NCBI GenBank assembly: GCA_002868905.1
Contig: PKUA01000029.1
Location: forward strand, 80,204 to 144,203
Length of the DNA: 64,000 nucleotides
Source: Desulfuromonas sp.
GTDB taxonomy: Bacteria > Desulfobacterota > Desulfuromonadia > Desulfuromonadales > Geothermobacteraceae
Reading direction: 5' to 3'
How positions within the stretch are numbered: the stretch's first letter is position 1; the number at the start of each line of letters is the position of its first letter. The position numbers and the translations under genes are program-made. Below, one piece after another: positions 1 through 7,570 of the stretch. The notes below the pieces were generated by a model, which saw only the letters and a program-made list of their open reading frames with translations, had not been told where the DNA came from and ran no database searches.

Positions 1-762
1 CTGCCCCACAGACGTCCAAGATGAAACTGTCATGAAATCAGGTAACATACTAACGACCGACTGCGTGGTTCGCAAGAATAAAATCATGTTCAACAGACCC
101 AACAAATCCTCAACTACCGTTATGATCCGCGATGATTAAAACGTCAATTCCAAGAGTGAAACCGACCAGGGTCAACAATGTTGCGCCGAAGTGGGATCGG
201 CAGTCGGGTGGATCAGGTGGAAATCAAGCATCTAAGGTTTCTTAGCCTCACGATAAACACCTTGATTCATTCATGATGAAAACCAGACCCAAAAACCAGC
301 AAGGCCTTTATCAGGCCTGATCACGAAGACATCACGAAGCTAAATTCTGTTTGCCCATTTTCCTTTGAAGTCCTCGGACCAGATGACACCCGATCGCCAT
401 GAAAAGAGAGTCCCCCGGATTTCATTTCGCCGTCATCACCCCCGACCACGATCCTTGAAACATGCCGACATGGTGGCTTTCGATAGCAACTTCAGCATCA
501 GAGGCATCTTAAGCAAGCGGCTGAATTTGGTTGATTTTCCAGACATGGATACCTGTTGGGAAAGTCAAAGCCTCGGTCACTGTTGAGTCGGCATCAACAC
601 CACAAGGGGTCTTACCTTGATGAACTCGACCTGCTTTTTCGGAAAGAGTCGATATACTTGGACATGAGCGCACATTGGCTCTTTTTCTAAAATGCTTGCT
701 TTTTATTACCATTTTGGTCATATTTGCAATAACGATAACACAGCAACCAGGGGGTGCTACCC
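1..762. other. Gene-poor left edge, no supported feature
   Basis: This stretch is lower in GC than the rest and shows no reading frame with a ribosome binding site or recognisable protein. Two overlapping short frames (365-586 plus, 509-721 minus) have no Shine-Dalgarno sequence and no family resemblance. A small self-complementary hairpin (AGGCCT, TTATC, AGGCCT) lies near 310-330. The promoter of the thioredoxin-like gene presumably lies in the last 100 bases, but no clear -35/-10 pair could be picked. It may be decayed mobile DNA; that is a guess. Confidence 0.5.
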
Positions 763-1005
763 ATGACCATCGAAATCCTCTGTAACAATAGAATCGAATG
801 CCGGGTCCTGCATGGCAAGGTGCGTCAGGTCCTCTCCGACCTGAACCTTAAGGCCGACGTGGTTTCCTGCAGCGTAAACCAGGCCAGTGCGCAATCGATT
901 GCCGGTATCACCGGGCTGGTTCTGGACGGATTTTGCATTCCGACCCGGCAACATATCTCGATTGAGGACTTGAAAGCGGTCATCGAGCGCCAGACCAACC
1001 ACTGA
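763..1005 (+). CDS. Small thioredoxin-fold protein with altered cysteine spacing
   Basis: This 80-residue protein has the pattern of the small thioredoxin-like proteins of the MTH895/redox-active disulfide protein 2 type: a beta strand (MTIEIL), a cysteine-bearing turn, a long helix, a second strand, then a GLVLDG strand leading to a conserved-looking IEDLKAVI helix. The usual CxxC is absent; the two nearest cysteines, Cys7 and Cys13, are five residues apart. The ATG at 763 is preceded by a G-rich stretch (AGGGGGT); a GTG at 754 is the alternative start. A strong terminator follows. Function is unknown; normal dithiol chemistry is doubtful. Confidence 0.65.
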   Translation: MTIEILCNNRIECRVLHGKVRQVLSDLNLKADVVSCSVNQASAQSIAGITGLVLDGFCIPTRQHISIEDLKAVIERQTNH

Positions 1006-1030
1006 CGAATCAACCAGAGTCCAAAAACAA

Positions 1031-1060
1031 CAAGGGCGGACCCAAACGGTTCCGCCCTTT
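1031..1060 (+). terminator. Rho-independent terminator between convergent genes
   Basis: AAGGGCGGA and TCCGCCCTT form a 9-bp stem around a 10-base loop, with A-rich sequence on the left and a short T-rich run on the right. It sits between the thioredoxin-like gene and the convergent TAXI receptor gene, so it may serve both strands. Confidence 0.75.
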
Positions 1061-1096
1061 CCATTTCCGTGACAGCTTGACCGACGGACTCCGGAA

Positions 1097-2038
1097 TCAC
1101 TCCCGCGCCAGGTCGGTGCAGTCGTAACCGTAGCTTTTGATTACGTTGCAGGCGCGCAGTGAGTTGAGCACCGAGACATGCGCGACACTCTCGTTGAACC
1201 CATTGAACAACACGTCCTTCCACTTCGGGTGCCCTTCTTTTTTCAGCCTTCTCTCGTTGGCCATAATGGTGAAATGCACTGTGCCGACCAGGTCGTTGGC
1301 CAGCCCCTCCTGCTCCTGGATCATCGTTGCCAGCACCGTCCGCACCCCATAGGTTTTCACCGGGCGATCGAGCCAGGCGTAATCAGCCGAAGTGATGGTG
1401 GTCGGCAGGTAGACCAGGGCCGCCTTCTCGGTTCTAGGGAGTTCGACCAGGTCGAGACCGGTCTGCCCGGACAGGAGCTTCAAGGGTTTGCCGCCGGTGA
1501 TCACCACCAGGTCGAGTTTCCCTCGCCTCAGGTCGGCCAGGGCCTGTTCATAACTGCCGTAAGCGTAGGAGAACTTTTTATCGTAGAAACTGGCGATGAT
1601 GTCGGCAGAGAGGCACGAGCCGCTGTTGACCGGGCCGCAACCGACCCTGAAAGAGGTGTCGCCGAGGAAATCGAGTGGCCGGTCCTTCGCCGTGACGACG
1701 TGGATCTCGTCATGGTAAAGGGACATCACCAGCTTGATCTCCTCATCGAGGTTCCGGTCGGTATTGCGGTAGTAGTTGCGCGCCGCCTTCAGGTAAGCGT
1801 CGAGCTGGAAAATCGCGAACTCGGCATCGCTGTTGACCAGGGCGGTGATGTTGGCCCACGACCCTTCGGACGGCAGGACTTTCAGGGTAATCCCGACCTT
1901 CTCGGTCTGCTCGGCGATCTCCCGGCCGATCTGATAATAGGTCCCCTGATCATCCCCGGTCATCAGGCGCATCTCGATTGCCAGCGCCGGGCTACTGAGC
2001 ACTCCAAGGAGCAGGCCGATATAGAGCCAAACTTTCAT
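1097..2038 (-). CDS. TAXI-family TRAP transporter solute-binding protein
   Basis: A 313-residue exported binding protein of the TAXI/NMT1-like receptor family, which delivers solutes to TRAP transporters. Residues 1-20 form a signal peptide ending in ALA. The mature start carries the TGDDQGTYYQIGREIAEQ segment typical of these receptors, followed by SEGSWANITALVNSDAEFAIFQLD. No TRAP membrane subunit lies beside it, so it may be an orphan receptor or work with a transporter elsewhere. The ligand cannot be read from the sequence. It is divergent from the peroxiredoxin gene and convergent with the thioredoxin-like gene. Confidence 0.85.
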   Translation of the reverse strand: MKVWLYIGLLLGVLSSPALAIEMRLMTGDDQGTYYQIGREIAEQTEKVGITLKVLPSEGSWANITALVNSDAEFAIFQLDAYLKAARNYYRNTDRNLDEEIKLVMSLYHDEIHVVTAKDRPLDFLGDTSFRVGCGPVNSGSCLSADIIASFYDKKFSYAYGSYEQALADLRRGKLDLVVITGGKPLKLLSGQTGLDLVELPRTEKAALVYLPTTITSADYAWLDRPVKTYGVRTVLATMIQEQEGLANDLVGTVHFTIMANERRLKKEGHPKWKDVLFNGFNESVAHVSVLNSLRACNVIKSYGYDCTDLARE

Positions 2039-2238
2039 GCGTCATATCCTCTTGATTTTCTGGCCGACAATCGGCCTTGTGGACAAAAACGGTCAGGGCA
2101 ATTCTAACATGGAATCTCGATCCTGTTGACCGCTTTCAATCAGAGTTTCGAACCCGCCACTCCAATGCGAATCAAACACACGCCCCTTCCCTTCGGAATC
2201 GAATGCGCTATAGTTACAGTGAACGAAAGGAGGTCACG

Positions 2239-2718
2239 ATGAAACGTTTCCTGCGTGCGGGAGCGGTCGCCGCCGCGACCCTGCTGGCGTCCAACGTCGC
2301 CGCCATCGAGGTCGGCAGCCCCGCCCCCGACTTCCGGGCGCCCTCGACCCACGGTGAGATTGTCCTCTCCGAGAAGCTGGAGAAAGGTCCGGTGATTCTG
2401 GCGTACTACTACGCCGACTTCACCTCCGGCTGAACCAGCGAAATGAACGCTTTTCAAAACGACATCGAGCGTTTTGAAAAGTTGAACGCCCAGGTTCTGG
2501 GCGTCAGCGCAGATTCGGTCGCAACCCACAAGGAATTCGCCAAGGAGCTCGGGCTCAGCTTCCCGCTGATCTCGGACGACGGCACCATCCGCAAGCTCTA
2601 CGGCAACGGCCGCATCACCCACCTGATCGACCAACGGGGGATCGTCCGTTATGTGCACAAGGGGATGCCGGACAACGATCGGCTGATTAAAGAGATCGAG
2701 AAACTGACGGGGAACTGA
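2239..2718 (+). CDS. Exported selenocysteine-containing peroxiredoxin (in-frame TGA read as Sec)
   Basis: One 159-residue AhpC/TSA-type peroxiredoxin is encoded if the TGA at 2431-2433 is read as selenocysteine (residue 65). The frame, composition and family similarity continue across it: YYADFTSG-U-TSEMNAFQ matches the peroxidatic site, with Sec replacing the peroxidatic Cys, and the C-terminal half (VLGVSADSVATHKEFA, FPLISDDG) is typical of the family. There is no cysteine anywhere, so this would be a one-selenol enzyme needing an external reductant. Residues 1-22 look like a signal peptide, placing it in the periplasm. The start has a strong AAAGGAGGT site. A perfect hairpin follows the TGA. 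Standard gene finders would split it. Confidence 0.88.
2450..2481 (+). promoter_or_regulatory. Candidate bacterial SECIS hairpin in the peroxiredoxin gene
   Basis: CTTTTCAAAACG (2450-2461) and CGTTTTGAAAAG (2470-2481) form a perfect 12-bp stem with the 8-base loop ACATCGAG. It begins 16 bases after the TGA and its loop starts 28 bases after it, in the window where SelB-binding SECIS elements lie. The loop does not match the GGUCU-type loop of fdhF, so SelB recognition is inferred from position and stem only. Confidence 0.75.
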
Positions 2719-2958
2719 TCAAGCACACATCTTGAAATCACAGACGCGGCAGCGCCATTCGTTAAACACGCTACTAAAATAGATGGAGTTGCCGACGCCC
2801 GGAATAAAACCGAGACTGTGCAGGTCGTATTTGCCCGTGGTCATGCAGCGCGGGAAGAAGTCCGTCTGGCCCTGGCGTACCTTGTATCCAAGCTCTGATT
2901 CGAGGGTTTTGACTTGTTTTTCGACCAGTTTGCGGTACTGTGAGCGCGATTCGTACAT
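2719..2958 (-). CDS. Small cysteine-containing protein of unknown function
   Basis: A 79-residue protein starting at the ATG at 2958, which has a good AAGGAAGG site seven bases upstream (a GTG at 2964 is less well placed). The C-terminus holds WRCRVCDFKMC, three cysteines that with an upstream RCMTTG could bind a metal, but this is not a recognised zinc ribbon. It is tail-to-tail with the selenoperoxiredoxin gene, the stop codons being adjacent. I do not recognise the family. Confidence 0.6.
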   Translation of the reverse strand: MYESRSQYRKLVEKQVKTLESELGYKVRQGQTDFFPRCMTTGKYDLHSLGFIPGVGNSIYFSSVFNEWRCRVCDFKMCA

Positions 2959-3127
2959 CAGCACCTTCCTTTCCTGCTACCTTTCATTATAACTCAGGTC
3001 GGTTTTTCATGAGATTGGGCGGTGAGCTGAGCAATGGCAGGAGCAGCAGGACGATGCTTGGTTATGAAAGGATTTGGGTAACTAGAATCGTTGATTCCGT
3101 AATGGGGAATTGAACCTTGGGTCTAAA

Positions 3128-3484
3128 TCATGGATGCACTTCTCTCTTCAACAAGTGCAACAGCGGCAACAATTCAGGCACATCATCCCGAATGATGCTC
3201 CAGAGAGTATCGTTATCGATACCAAGATATCCGTGAATGAGCTTGTTGCGAGTGGCAATGATCATTCGCCAAGGGATCTCGGGATGGGCGTCCCTAATCT
3301 CACCTGGAATGTGAGTCGCGGCTTCGCCGATCAGTTCAAGGTTACGCAAGGTTGCGTCATAGGTGAGCTCGGCACCGACGAAACCGTCTTGATCCAATCC
3401 TTCGGTGTAAGTCAGAACCTTTCCGCAGAAATTAATCATATCGTCGATGTAGATACGCCATTCGCGTTTACCTGCATCAGACAT
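3128..3484 (-). CDS. hepT: HepT-like HEPN ribonuclease toxin
   Basis: A 118-residue HEPN-domain protein of the HepT/DUF86 family. The diagnostic R-x4-H-x-Y motif is present as RNKLIHGY in the second half, after a helix carrying ELIGEAATHIP. HepT proteins are RNases that their partner MntA neutralises by AMPylating the motif tyrosine. The ATG at 3484 lies within the end of mntA (8-base overlap), the usual coupled arrangement. Upstream in-frame sequence belongs to the mntA shadow and is not part of the protein. Confidence 0.88.
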   Translation of the reverse strand: MSDAGKREWRIYIDDMINFCGKVLTYTEGLDQDGFVGAELTYDATLRNLELIGEAATHIPGEIRDAHPEIPWRMIIATRNKLIHGYLGIDNDTLWSIIRDDVPELLPLLHLLKREVHP

Positions 3485-3767
3485 TGACCCTCTCCTGCTC
3501 GATATAAGGCCACAGCTCTGGCCGCAGGGCCTTTTCGGTGACGAGGTCGACGGAGCAACCAAGAAGATCTTCAAGAAAAAACTGTACTCCGAAATAGCGC
3601 TTAGAGTTCGCTGGGCCATCAAAGGCCACCAGGATGTCAACATCGCTGTCAGTGGTCGCCGCATTTCGGACGGTTGAACCGAACAGTGCGAGTCGGGTAA
3701 CACCGAAACGTGCCTTCAACTCTGGCTTGCTACGGCTCAGCAGTTCCAGAGCACGCTGTTTGTTCAC
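3477..3767 (-). CDS. mntA: MntA-like minimal nucleotidyltransferase antitoxin
   Basis: A 96-residue minimal nucleotidyltransferase with the GS-x10-DxD signature (GSTVRN...DSDVD) and a downstream VDLVTEKAL segment where the third catalytic Asp of the fold is found. It is the antitoxin partner of hepT in type VII systems, where it AMPylates the toxin. The start is the GTG at 3767, preceded by GGAGG at good spacing. It is promoter-proximal to hepT and the genes overlap by 8 bases. The pair sits in an accessory-looking patch beside a RAYT transposase. Confidence 0.87.
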   Translation of the reverse strand: MNKQRALELLSRSKPELKARFGVTRLALFGSTVRNAATTDSDVDILVAFDGPANSKRYFGVQFFLEDLLGCSVDLVTEKALRPELWPYIEQERVNV

Positions 3768-3978
3768 GGTCAACCTCCAAAAAAACTTAAGTAATGCCAA
3801 ATTATCTCGGTCAACTTAACAACTGAAATCTGCCTAAACTATAACATTTGCCATGTTGGGCACAAAACATATTTCAAAGTAACGGGTGCAGAGGGACAGT
3901 CACCTTAATTATAGGTCGCGTTTGCACCACCTCGTTTTTTGAGACTGGTGGCGCAGTTGATGCCAATCAAAAGCCTAC

Positions 3979-5601
3979 TCATTGTGGTTCATCCCCGGTC
4001 CAAAGCGCCATGGCTACTTCTTCAACGGCCTCTTGCAATTCAAGCCCACTCAACCATTCTTCTGGAATCGCTTCATCTCCGAGCATAGCTCCCAGAATGT
4101 TCCCGGTTATGGCCCCGGTGCTGTCACTGTCCCCACCATGATTGATCGCCAACTGGATGGCTTTTTGAAAGTCCGTGGGATAAGACAAGGCGCAATAGAG
4201 GCTCATAGCCAGGGCCTCCTCGGCCACCCACCCTTCCCCGATTGTTGTGATCGCTTCTCTTGAAGGACGATGGGCCGTTTGCTCGAAGACCTCTTCAGCC
4301 TTGATAACCGCGCGCAGGACTTCTTCATGGCCCGGGTAGCTTTGCATTTCACCCTTCGTTCGGTTGATACCCTCCCTGAGGGAATCCCCCATAACGAGGC
4401 GACGAATCAAAAGCGCAAGGAATCCACCGGCAAGCCAGCCACTCGGATGACCATGAGTCAGGGCGGACACTTCACATCCGATACGAAATGCTTCCTTGTC
4501 CGCATCAATCTCGTCAAGGTGGCCCAAAACAACCGGGGAGGCCAGGAAAAGCCCGACAGGCGCCACACGCATGACGGTGCCACACCCTTTGCTGTCGTTG
4601 ATCGGTTTTTCGACGTCTCCCATCGAGCCCGTTTCAAGGGCACTCAGGCATGTGGATCCAGGCGCCCGGCGAACAAACAAATCTGCATGCTGTAACAACC
4701 AGCCATCCTCACCCCGTGGCCGCCAACCGGGATTGAATGACTCGTTTTGAGTCACGAGCCATCTTTGATAGGCATGCCAGGTCATCGTTTTGAATGATGG
4801 ACCAATCCCCTTGTTGAGAAATCGCCGATAGGCAAGCACCATCCCCTCTGCGGTGAACAGACTCATCTGCGTATCGTCTGTAACTTCAAACACGCCGGTT
4901 GCGTTATTCATCGGTTGGGTCAAGCCGTCAGCGCCAAACTTACTCTCGATCTGGGGCCATTTGAAGAATTCTACAGGCCAACCGAACGCATCACCGACGG
5001 CACCGCCGAGCATGCAACCTTTAAAGTTTGCGGGTAATTGTCGACCCGTCCACGAACGATATTCTGTGACGTAATTTTCCTGATCGCTCGTCTCGATGGC
5101 GTTGGGCCGAGCCTGCCGAACCAGGGCAATCGCGGTTGAAGCATCGACGCCGAGATCTTTAAGTATCAATGCAGCAACCAATCCCGTACGCCCCAAACCA
5201 CCACGGCAATGCAGCAAAATCCGTTCTCCCCGAAGCAAGCGGTTCCGCAGTTGCGTCCCGGCAGCTTGATTCCAGTTGTCCAACCATCCCGTGCCAGGGA
5301 CATCAACGTCGCGAATAGGCAGATGCAACCACTGCATGCCGTATTTGCGTACCGTATCGGGAAGCTGCTCCACCCCAAGCATCGGAAACTCATTGTCTTC
5401 TATCAAACTGACAACGGCGGACGCACCCCATTCCGAAATAGCTGTTATGTCTGTCTCAAGACAACGATTCCAGGAAATCCCAAACAGGCTGTCACCTTTT
5501 TTCCCGGGGCAGAAAGTCAGGCCAATACGCCCCCTGACCGCTGGAGGTTGAATAGAAGCTATTTGCAGGGGATCGGTTTCGCTAGTCCGAAATTGAAGCA
5601 T
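3979..5601 (-). CDS. Dual-specificity phosphatase / ADP-ribosylglycohydrolase fusion
   Basis: A 540-residue two-domain protein. Residues about 30-185 form a cysteine-based dual-specificity phosphatase domain (CDKN3/DSP-like), with the P-loop HCRGGLGRTG, Cys132 being the nucleophile, and an upstream general-acid region PIRDVDVPG. Residues about 190-535 form an ADP-ribosylglycohydrolase (DraG/ARH) domain with KGCMLGGAVGDAFGWPVE, the metal-binding TDDTQMSL and the C-terminal GGDSDSTGAITGNILGAMLG. Both active sites look intact. The ATG at 5601 has AAGGAG eight bases upstream. It probably removes ADP-ribose and phosphate from protein, nucleic acid or small-molecule targets; the substrate is unknown. 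No ADP-ribosyltransferase gene is adjacent. Confidence 0.87.
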   Translation of the reverse strand: MLQFRTSETDPLQIASIQPPAVRGRIGLTFCPGKKGDSLFGISWNRCLETDITAISEWGASAVVSLIEDNEFPMLGVEQLPDTVRKYGMQWLHLPIRDVDVPGTGWLDNWNQAAGTQLRNRLLRGERILLHCRGGLGRTGLVAALILKDLGVDASTAIALVRQARPNAIETSDQENYVTEYRSWTGRQLPANFKGCMLGGAVGDAFGWPVEFFKWPQIESKFGADGLTQPMNNATGVFEVTDDTQMSLFTAEGMVLAYRRFLNKGIGPSFKTMTWHAYQRWLVTQNESFNPGWRPRGEDGWLLQHADLFVRRAPGSTCLSALETGSMGDVEKPINDSKGCGTVMRVAPVGLFLASPVVLGHLDEIDADKEAFRIGCEVSALTHGHPSGWLAGGFLALLIRRLVMGDSLREGINRTKGEMQSYPGHEEVLRAVIKAEEVFEQTAHRPSREAITTIGEGWVAEEALAMSLYCALSYPTDFQKAIQLAINHGGDSDSTGAITGNILGAMLGDEAIPEEWLSGLELQEAVEEVAMALWTGDEPQ

Positions 5602-5629
5602 ATGACTCCTTAGGCATTTCTTTAGGACA

Positions 5630-5664
5630 TTCAAACGGGGCATCCTAAATTAAGGGCCCCGCTG
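5630..5664. repeat. Diverged copy of the RAYT-associated REP palindrome
   Basis: The stretch ATTCAAACGGGGCATCC...AAGGGCCCCGCTG has the same layout as the unit right of the transposase (ACTCAAACGGGACACTC...GAGTGTCCCGCTG). GGGGC and GCCCC with an inner CCT/AGG form the stem at 5637-5660. It overlaps the start region of the phosphatase-glycohydrolase gene. Confidence 0.6.
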
Positions 5665-5707
5665 CTTTTCATAGTATAAAATCAGCCTGTCCCCTTTTTC
5701 TTTTTCC

Positions 5708-5731
5708 GGGACACTCTAAAATGAGTGTCCC
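5708..5731. repeat. REP palindrome left of the RAYT gene
   Basis: GGGACACTC and GAGTGTCCC form a perfect 9-bp stem with the loop TAAAAT. A second short inverted pair (GTCCC/GGGAC) follows at 5739-5756, overlapping the end of the transposase gene. The same stem recurs at 6483-6506 on the other side of that gene. Confidence 0.85.
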
Positions 5732-5746
5732 ATTTGAGCGTCCCAA

Positions 5747-6379
5747 TTACAGGGACCTACCGAGTTGTGCCTCCAATCGCAGCAATGTTTCATGACCACA
5801 TAATGGACGACCGCTTCGTGTGGCCTGCTTGATGACAGTCGTCAACTTCATATCATCCTCCTGCATAAAAGCCTGGTAAGCATCAACATCATTCAATCCG
5901 AGCCATTCTGAACGTTCAAGCAGAGTGTCTGCCTCGCCTCCTAGATGAAAACGAGCACTCGACCAACGATACTCACAGGCATTTGTAACCATACCAGCGT
6001 TGACTGGATTGTTCTCGATGTAGCGAGCAACAGCCCAAAGGTGTTCATCCGTATCAACGATGCATGAGTGAAAGCGGTTCTGCCAAACACGGCCAGATCG
6101 AAAATACCGCCGGTTGATATAACGAGTGTATTGTTGGTTGACGAGACCGATCCCCCTTCCTAAACCCTCAGGGGTACGCGGGACAGCCAGCAGGTGGATG
6201 TGGTTTGTCATCAGGCAGTAAGCCCACAGGTCAATTTCATATTGTGAGCAATACTCCTTCAGAAAAGCTATGTATTTTAACCGGTCTTGATCATCAAAAA
6301 AGACAGGTTCACGATTGTTCCCGCGCTGTGTGACGTGATGCGGATAACCAACAGCTACCGCACGTGAAGTTCGTGGCAT
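5747..6379 (-). CDS. REP-associated tyrosine transposase (RAYT)
   Basis: A 210-residue Y1_Tnp/TnpA-REP family protein. The HUH motif is NHIHLLAVP (His60, His62) and the RYINRRYFRSGRVWQNRFHS segment follows with the expected tyrosines (84 and 87 are the likely catalytic candidates). IENNPVNAGMV and YRWSSARFHLGG are typical of RAYTs. Related single-strand transposases cut and move REP palindromes and are usually single-copy and domesticated. Palindromes sharing a 9-bp stem lie on both sides, supporting the assignment and suggesting an intact unit. Confidence 0.93.
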   Translation of the reverse strand: MPRTSRAVAVGYPHHVTQRGNNREPVFFDDQDRLKYIAFLKEYCSQYEIDLWAYCLMTNHIHLLAVPRTPEGLGRGIGLVNQQYTRYINRRYFRSGRVWQNRFHSCIVDTDEHLWAVARYIENNPVNAGMVTNACEYRWSSARFHLGGEADTLLERSEWLGLNDVDAYQAFMQEDDMKLTTVIKQATRSGRPLCGHETLLRLEAQLGRSL

Positions 6380-6482
6380 GATCCCCCCTGGAATGGTTTC
6401 ACTTCAAACCACTACTATTGATAAGTGAATTTCCTCATGCAGTCAAAGGAAAATACAACATTTCTACGGGGGACACTCAAAC

Positions 6483-6506
6483 GGGACACTCTAAATTGAG
6501 TGTCCC
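6483..6506. repeat. REP palindrome right of the RAYT gene
   Basis: GGGACACTC and GAGTGTCCC form the same 9-bp stem as the copy at 5708, with the loop TAAATT. An extra half-site GGGGACACTC lies just left at 6468-6477, and the GCTG tail to the right is shared with the diverged copy at 5630-5664. Confidence 0.85.
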
Positions 6507-6589
6507 GCTGCATTACAGCGTCTTTCTAAAACCTGCAACCAACAGGCACCAAGTCAATATTAGCTTTCATCTTTTAGCTGACATCAACG

Positions 6590-6619
6590 AAAAAGGGCCT
6601 GCCGTTTAGGCAGGCCCTT
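6590..6619 (-). terminator. Rho-independent terminator of the tmRNA
   Basis: Read on the minus strand, AAGGGCCTGCC and GGCAGGCCCTT form an 11-bp stem with the loop TAAAC, followed by a run of T. It lies a few bases past the CCA end of the tmRNA. Confidence 0.9.
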
Positions 6620-6625
6620 CACATC

Positions 6626-6978
6626 TGGTGGAGGTGGCGGGAATCGAACCCGCGTCCGAAAATCTTCCACGTAAGGCCTCTACATGCTTAGTTCGTGTAT
6701 TGAATTAACCCTTGGGACTCCCACGAACAGGATTCCTTCCGGGCGAGTCTGCTTGAGTTTCGCCCGAGTGCCACAGACACTCACTCGGACTAGCCCACTA
6801 AATTAGCGTCTTGAGCCCCACATGGGCGATGGAAAACAAGACGTGGTCGCTTAATTAAGCGGCCAGTGCGTAACGAACGTCAGTATCGGCGTTTGTATGT
6901 GTTGGGCTTTTTAACGGAGCCTGCCCACTCCGGCATGCCACCTTCGCTTTCAATCCCCGTCGAAACCGTGTCACCCCC
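6626..6978 (-). ncRNA. ssrA: Transfer-messenger RNA
   Basis: One-piece tmRNA of 353 bases that rescues stalled ribosomes with SmpB. The 5' end GGGGGTG pairs with CACCTCC next to the 3' ACCA, giving the tRNA-like acceptor stem. The T arm is GCGGGTTCGATTCCCGC and the 5' side carries GACACGGTTTCGACGGGG. The tag reading frame on the minus strand runs from about 6890 to 6855 and reads ADTDVRYALAA then TAA; the exact resume codon is inferred. smpB lies just upstream in the same orientation. The 3' end faces the accessory patch at 2719-6600; tmRNA 3' ends are common integration sites, but no integrase or duplicated end is visible. Confidence 0.97.
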
Positions 6979-7114
6979 GTTCAAGTTAGTTATCAGATAT
7001 GCGGCCTTAACCTGCCGCTGCTTAACAGCTTATTTGTTCAGGGTGTTATCTCTTCAGCACCCTGCAACGACCCCATTATCTCACACTTCAGCGGAAAAAG
7101 CGAAACCGATCTCG

Positions 7115-7570
7115 CTAACCGTTATGTTGTCGAATTGCCCGCTCAACCTCTCGGTTGTCCTGCTTCTTCTTCAGCGTCTCTCGCTTGTCATGCAGCTTCT
7201 TCCCCTTGCCGATGCCGACCTCGAGCTTGGCCTTACCGCTCTTGAAGTAGATCTTGGTCGGGATCAGCGCCAACCCCTTTTCGTCGACCTTCTTGCCGAG
7301 CTTGAGGATCTCGTGGGTGTGGGCGAGCAGCTTCCGCTCGCGCAGCGGCTCGTGGTTCTCCCGGTTGCCGAAGTCGTAAGGGCTGATGTGCATGTTGCAG
7401 ACGAACAGCTCCCCGTTCTTGATGCGGCAGTAGCTGTCGCGCAGGTTGACCTTGGCGTCACGCAGCGACTTGACCTCGGTCCCCTGCAGCACGATACCGG
7501 TCTCGATCACATCCTCGATGTAATACTCGTGGTACGCCTTCTTGTTGGTGCCGACGATTTTAATTCCCAT
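7115..7570 (-). CDS. smpB: SsrA-binding protein SmpB
   Basis: A 151-residue SmpB, the protein partner that delivers tmRNA to stalled ribosomes. It shows the canonical N-terminal HEYYIEDVIETGIVLQGTEVKSLRDAKVNLRDSY and the basic tail GKKLHDKRETLKKK that enters the mRNA channel. Length is normal. The start overlaps the end of the rseC-like gene by 11 bases, so the two are co-transcribed, and ssrA follows 137 bases downstream. Confidence 0.97.
   Translation of the reverse strand: MGIKIVGTNKKAYHEYYIEDVIETGIVLQGTEVKSLRDAKVNLRDSYCRIKNGELFVCNMHISPYDFGNRENHEPLRERKLLAHTHEILKLGKKVDEKGLALIPTKIYFKSGKAKLEVGIGKGKKLHDKRETLKKKQDNREVERAIRQHNG

Noticed and set aside
365..721. Two overlapping short frames at the left edge
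   Set aside because: No ribosome binding site, no similarity, opposite strands over the same bases.
1178..2107. Long open frame opposite the TAXI receptor gene
   Set aside because: Antisense shadow of a clear family member with signal peptide; no ribosome site and no family resemblance.
6626..6978. Attachment site duplication at the tmRNA end
   Set aside because: No second copy of the tmRNA 3' end and no integrase gene seen in the window.
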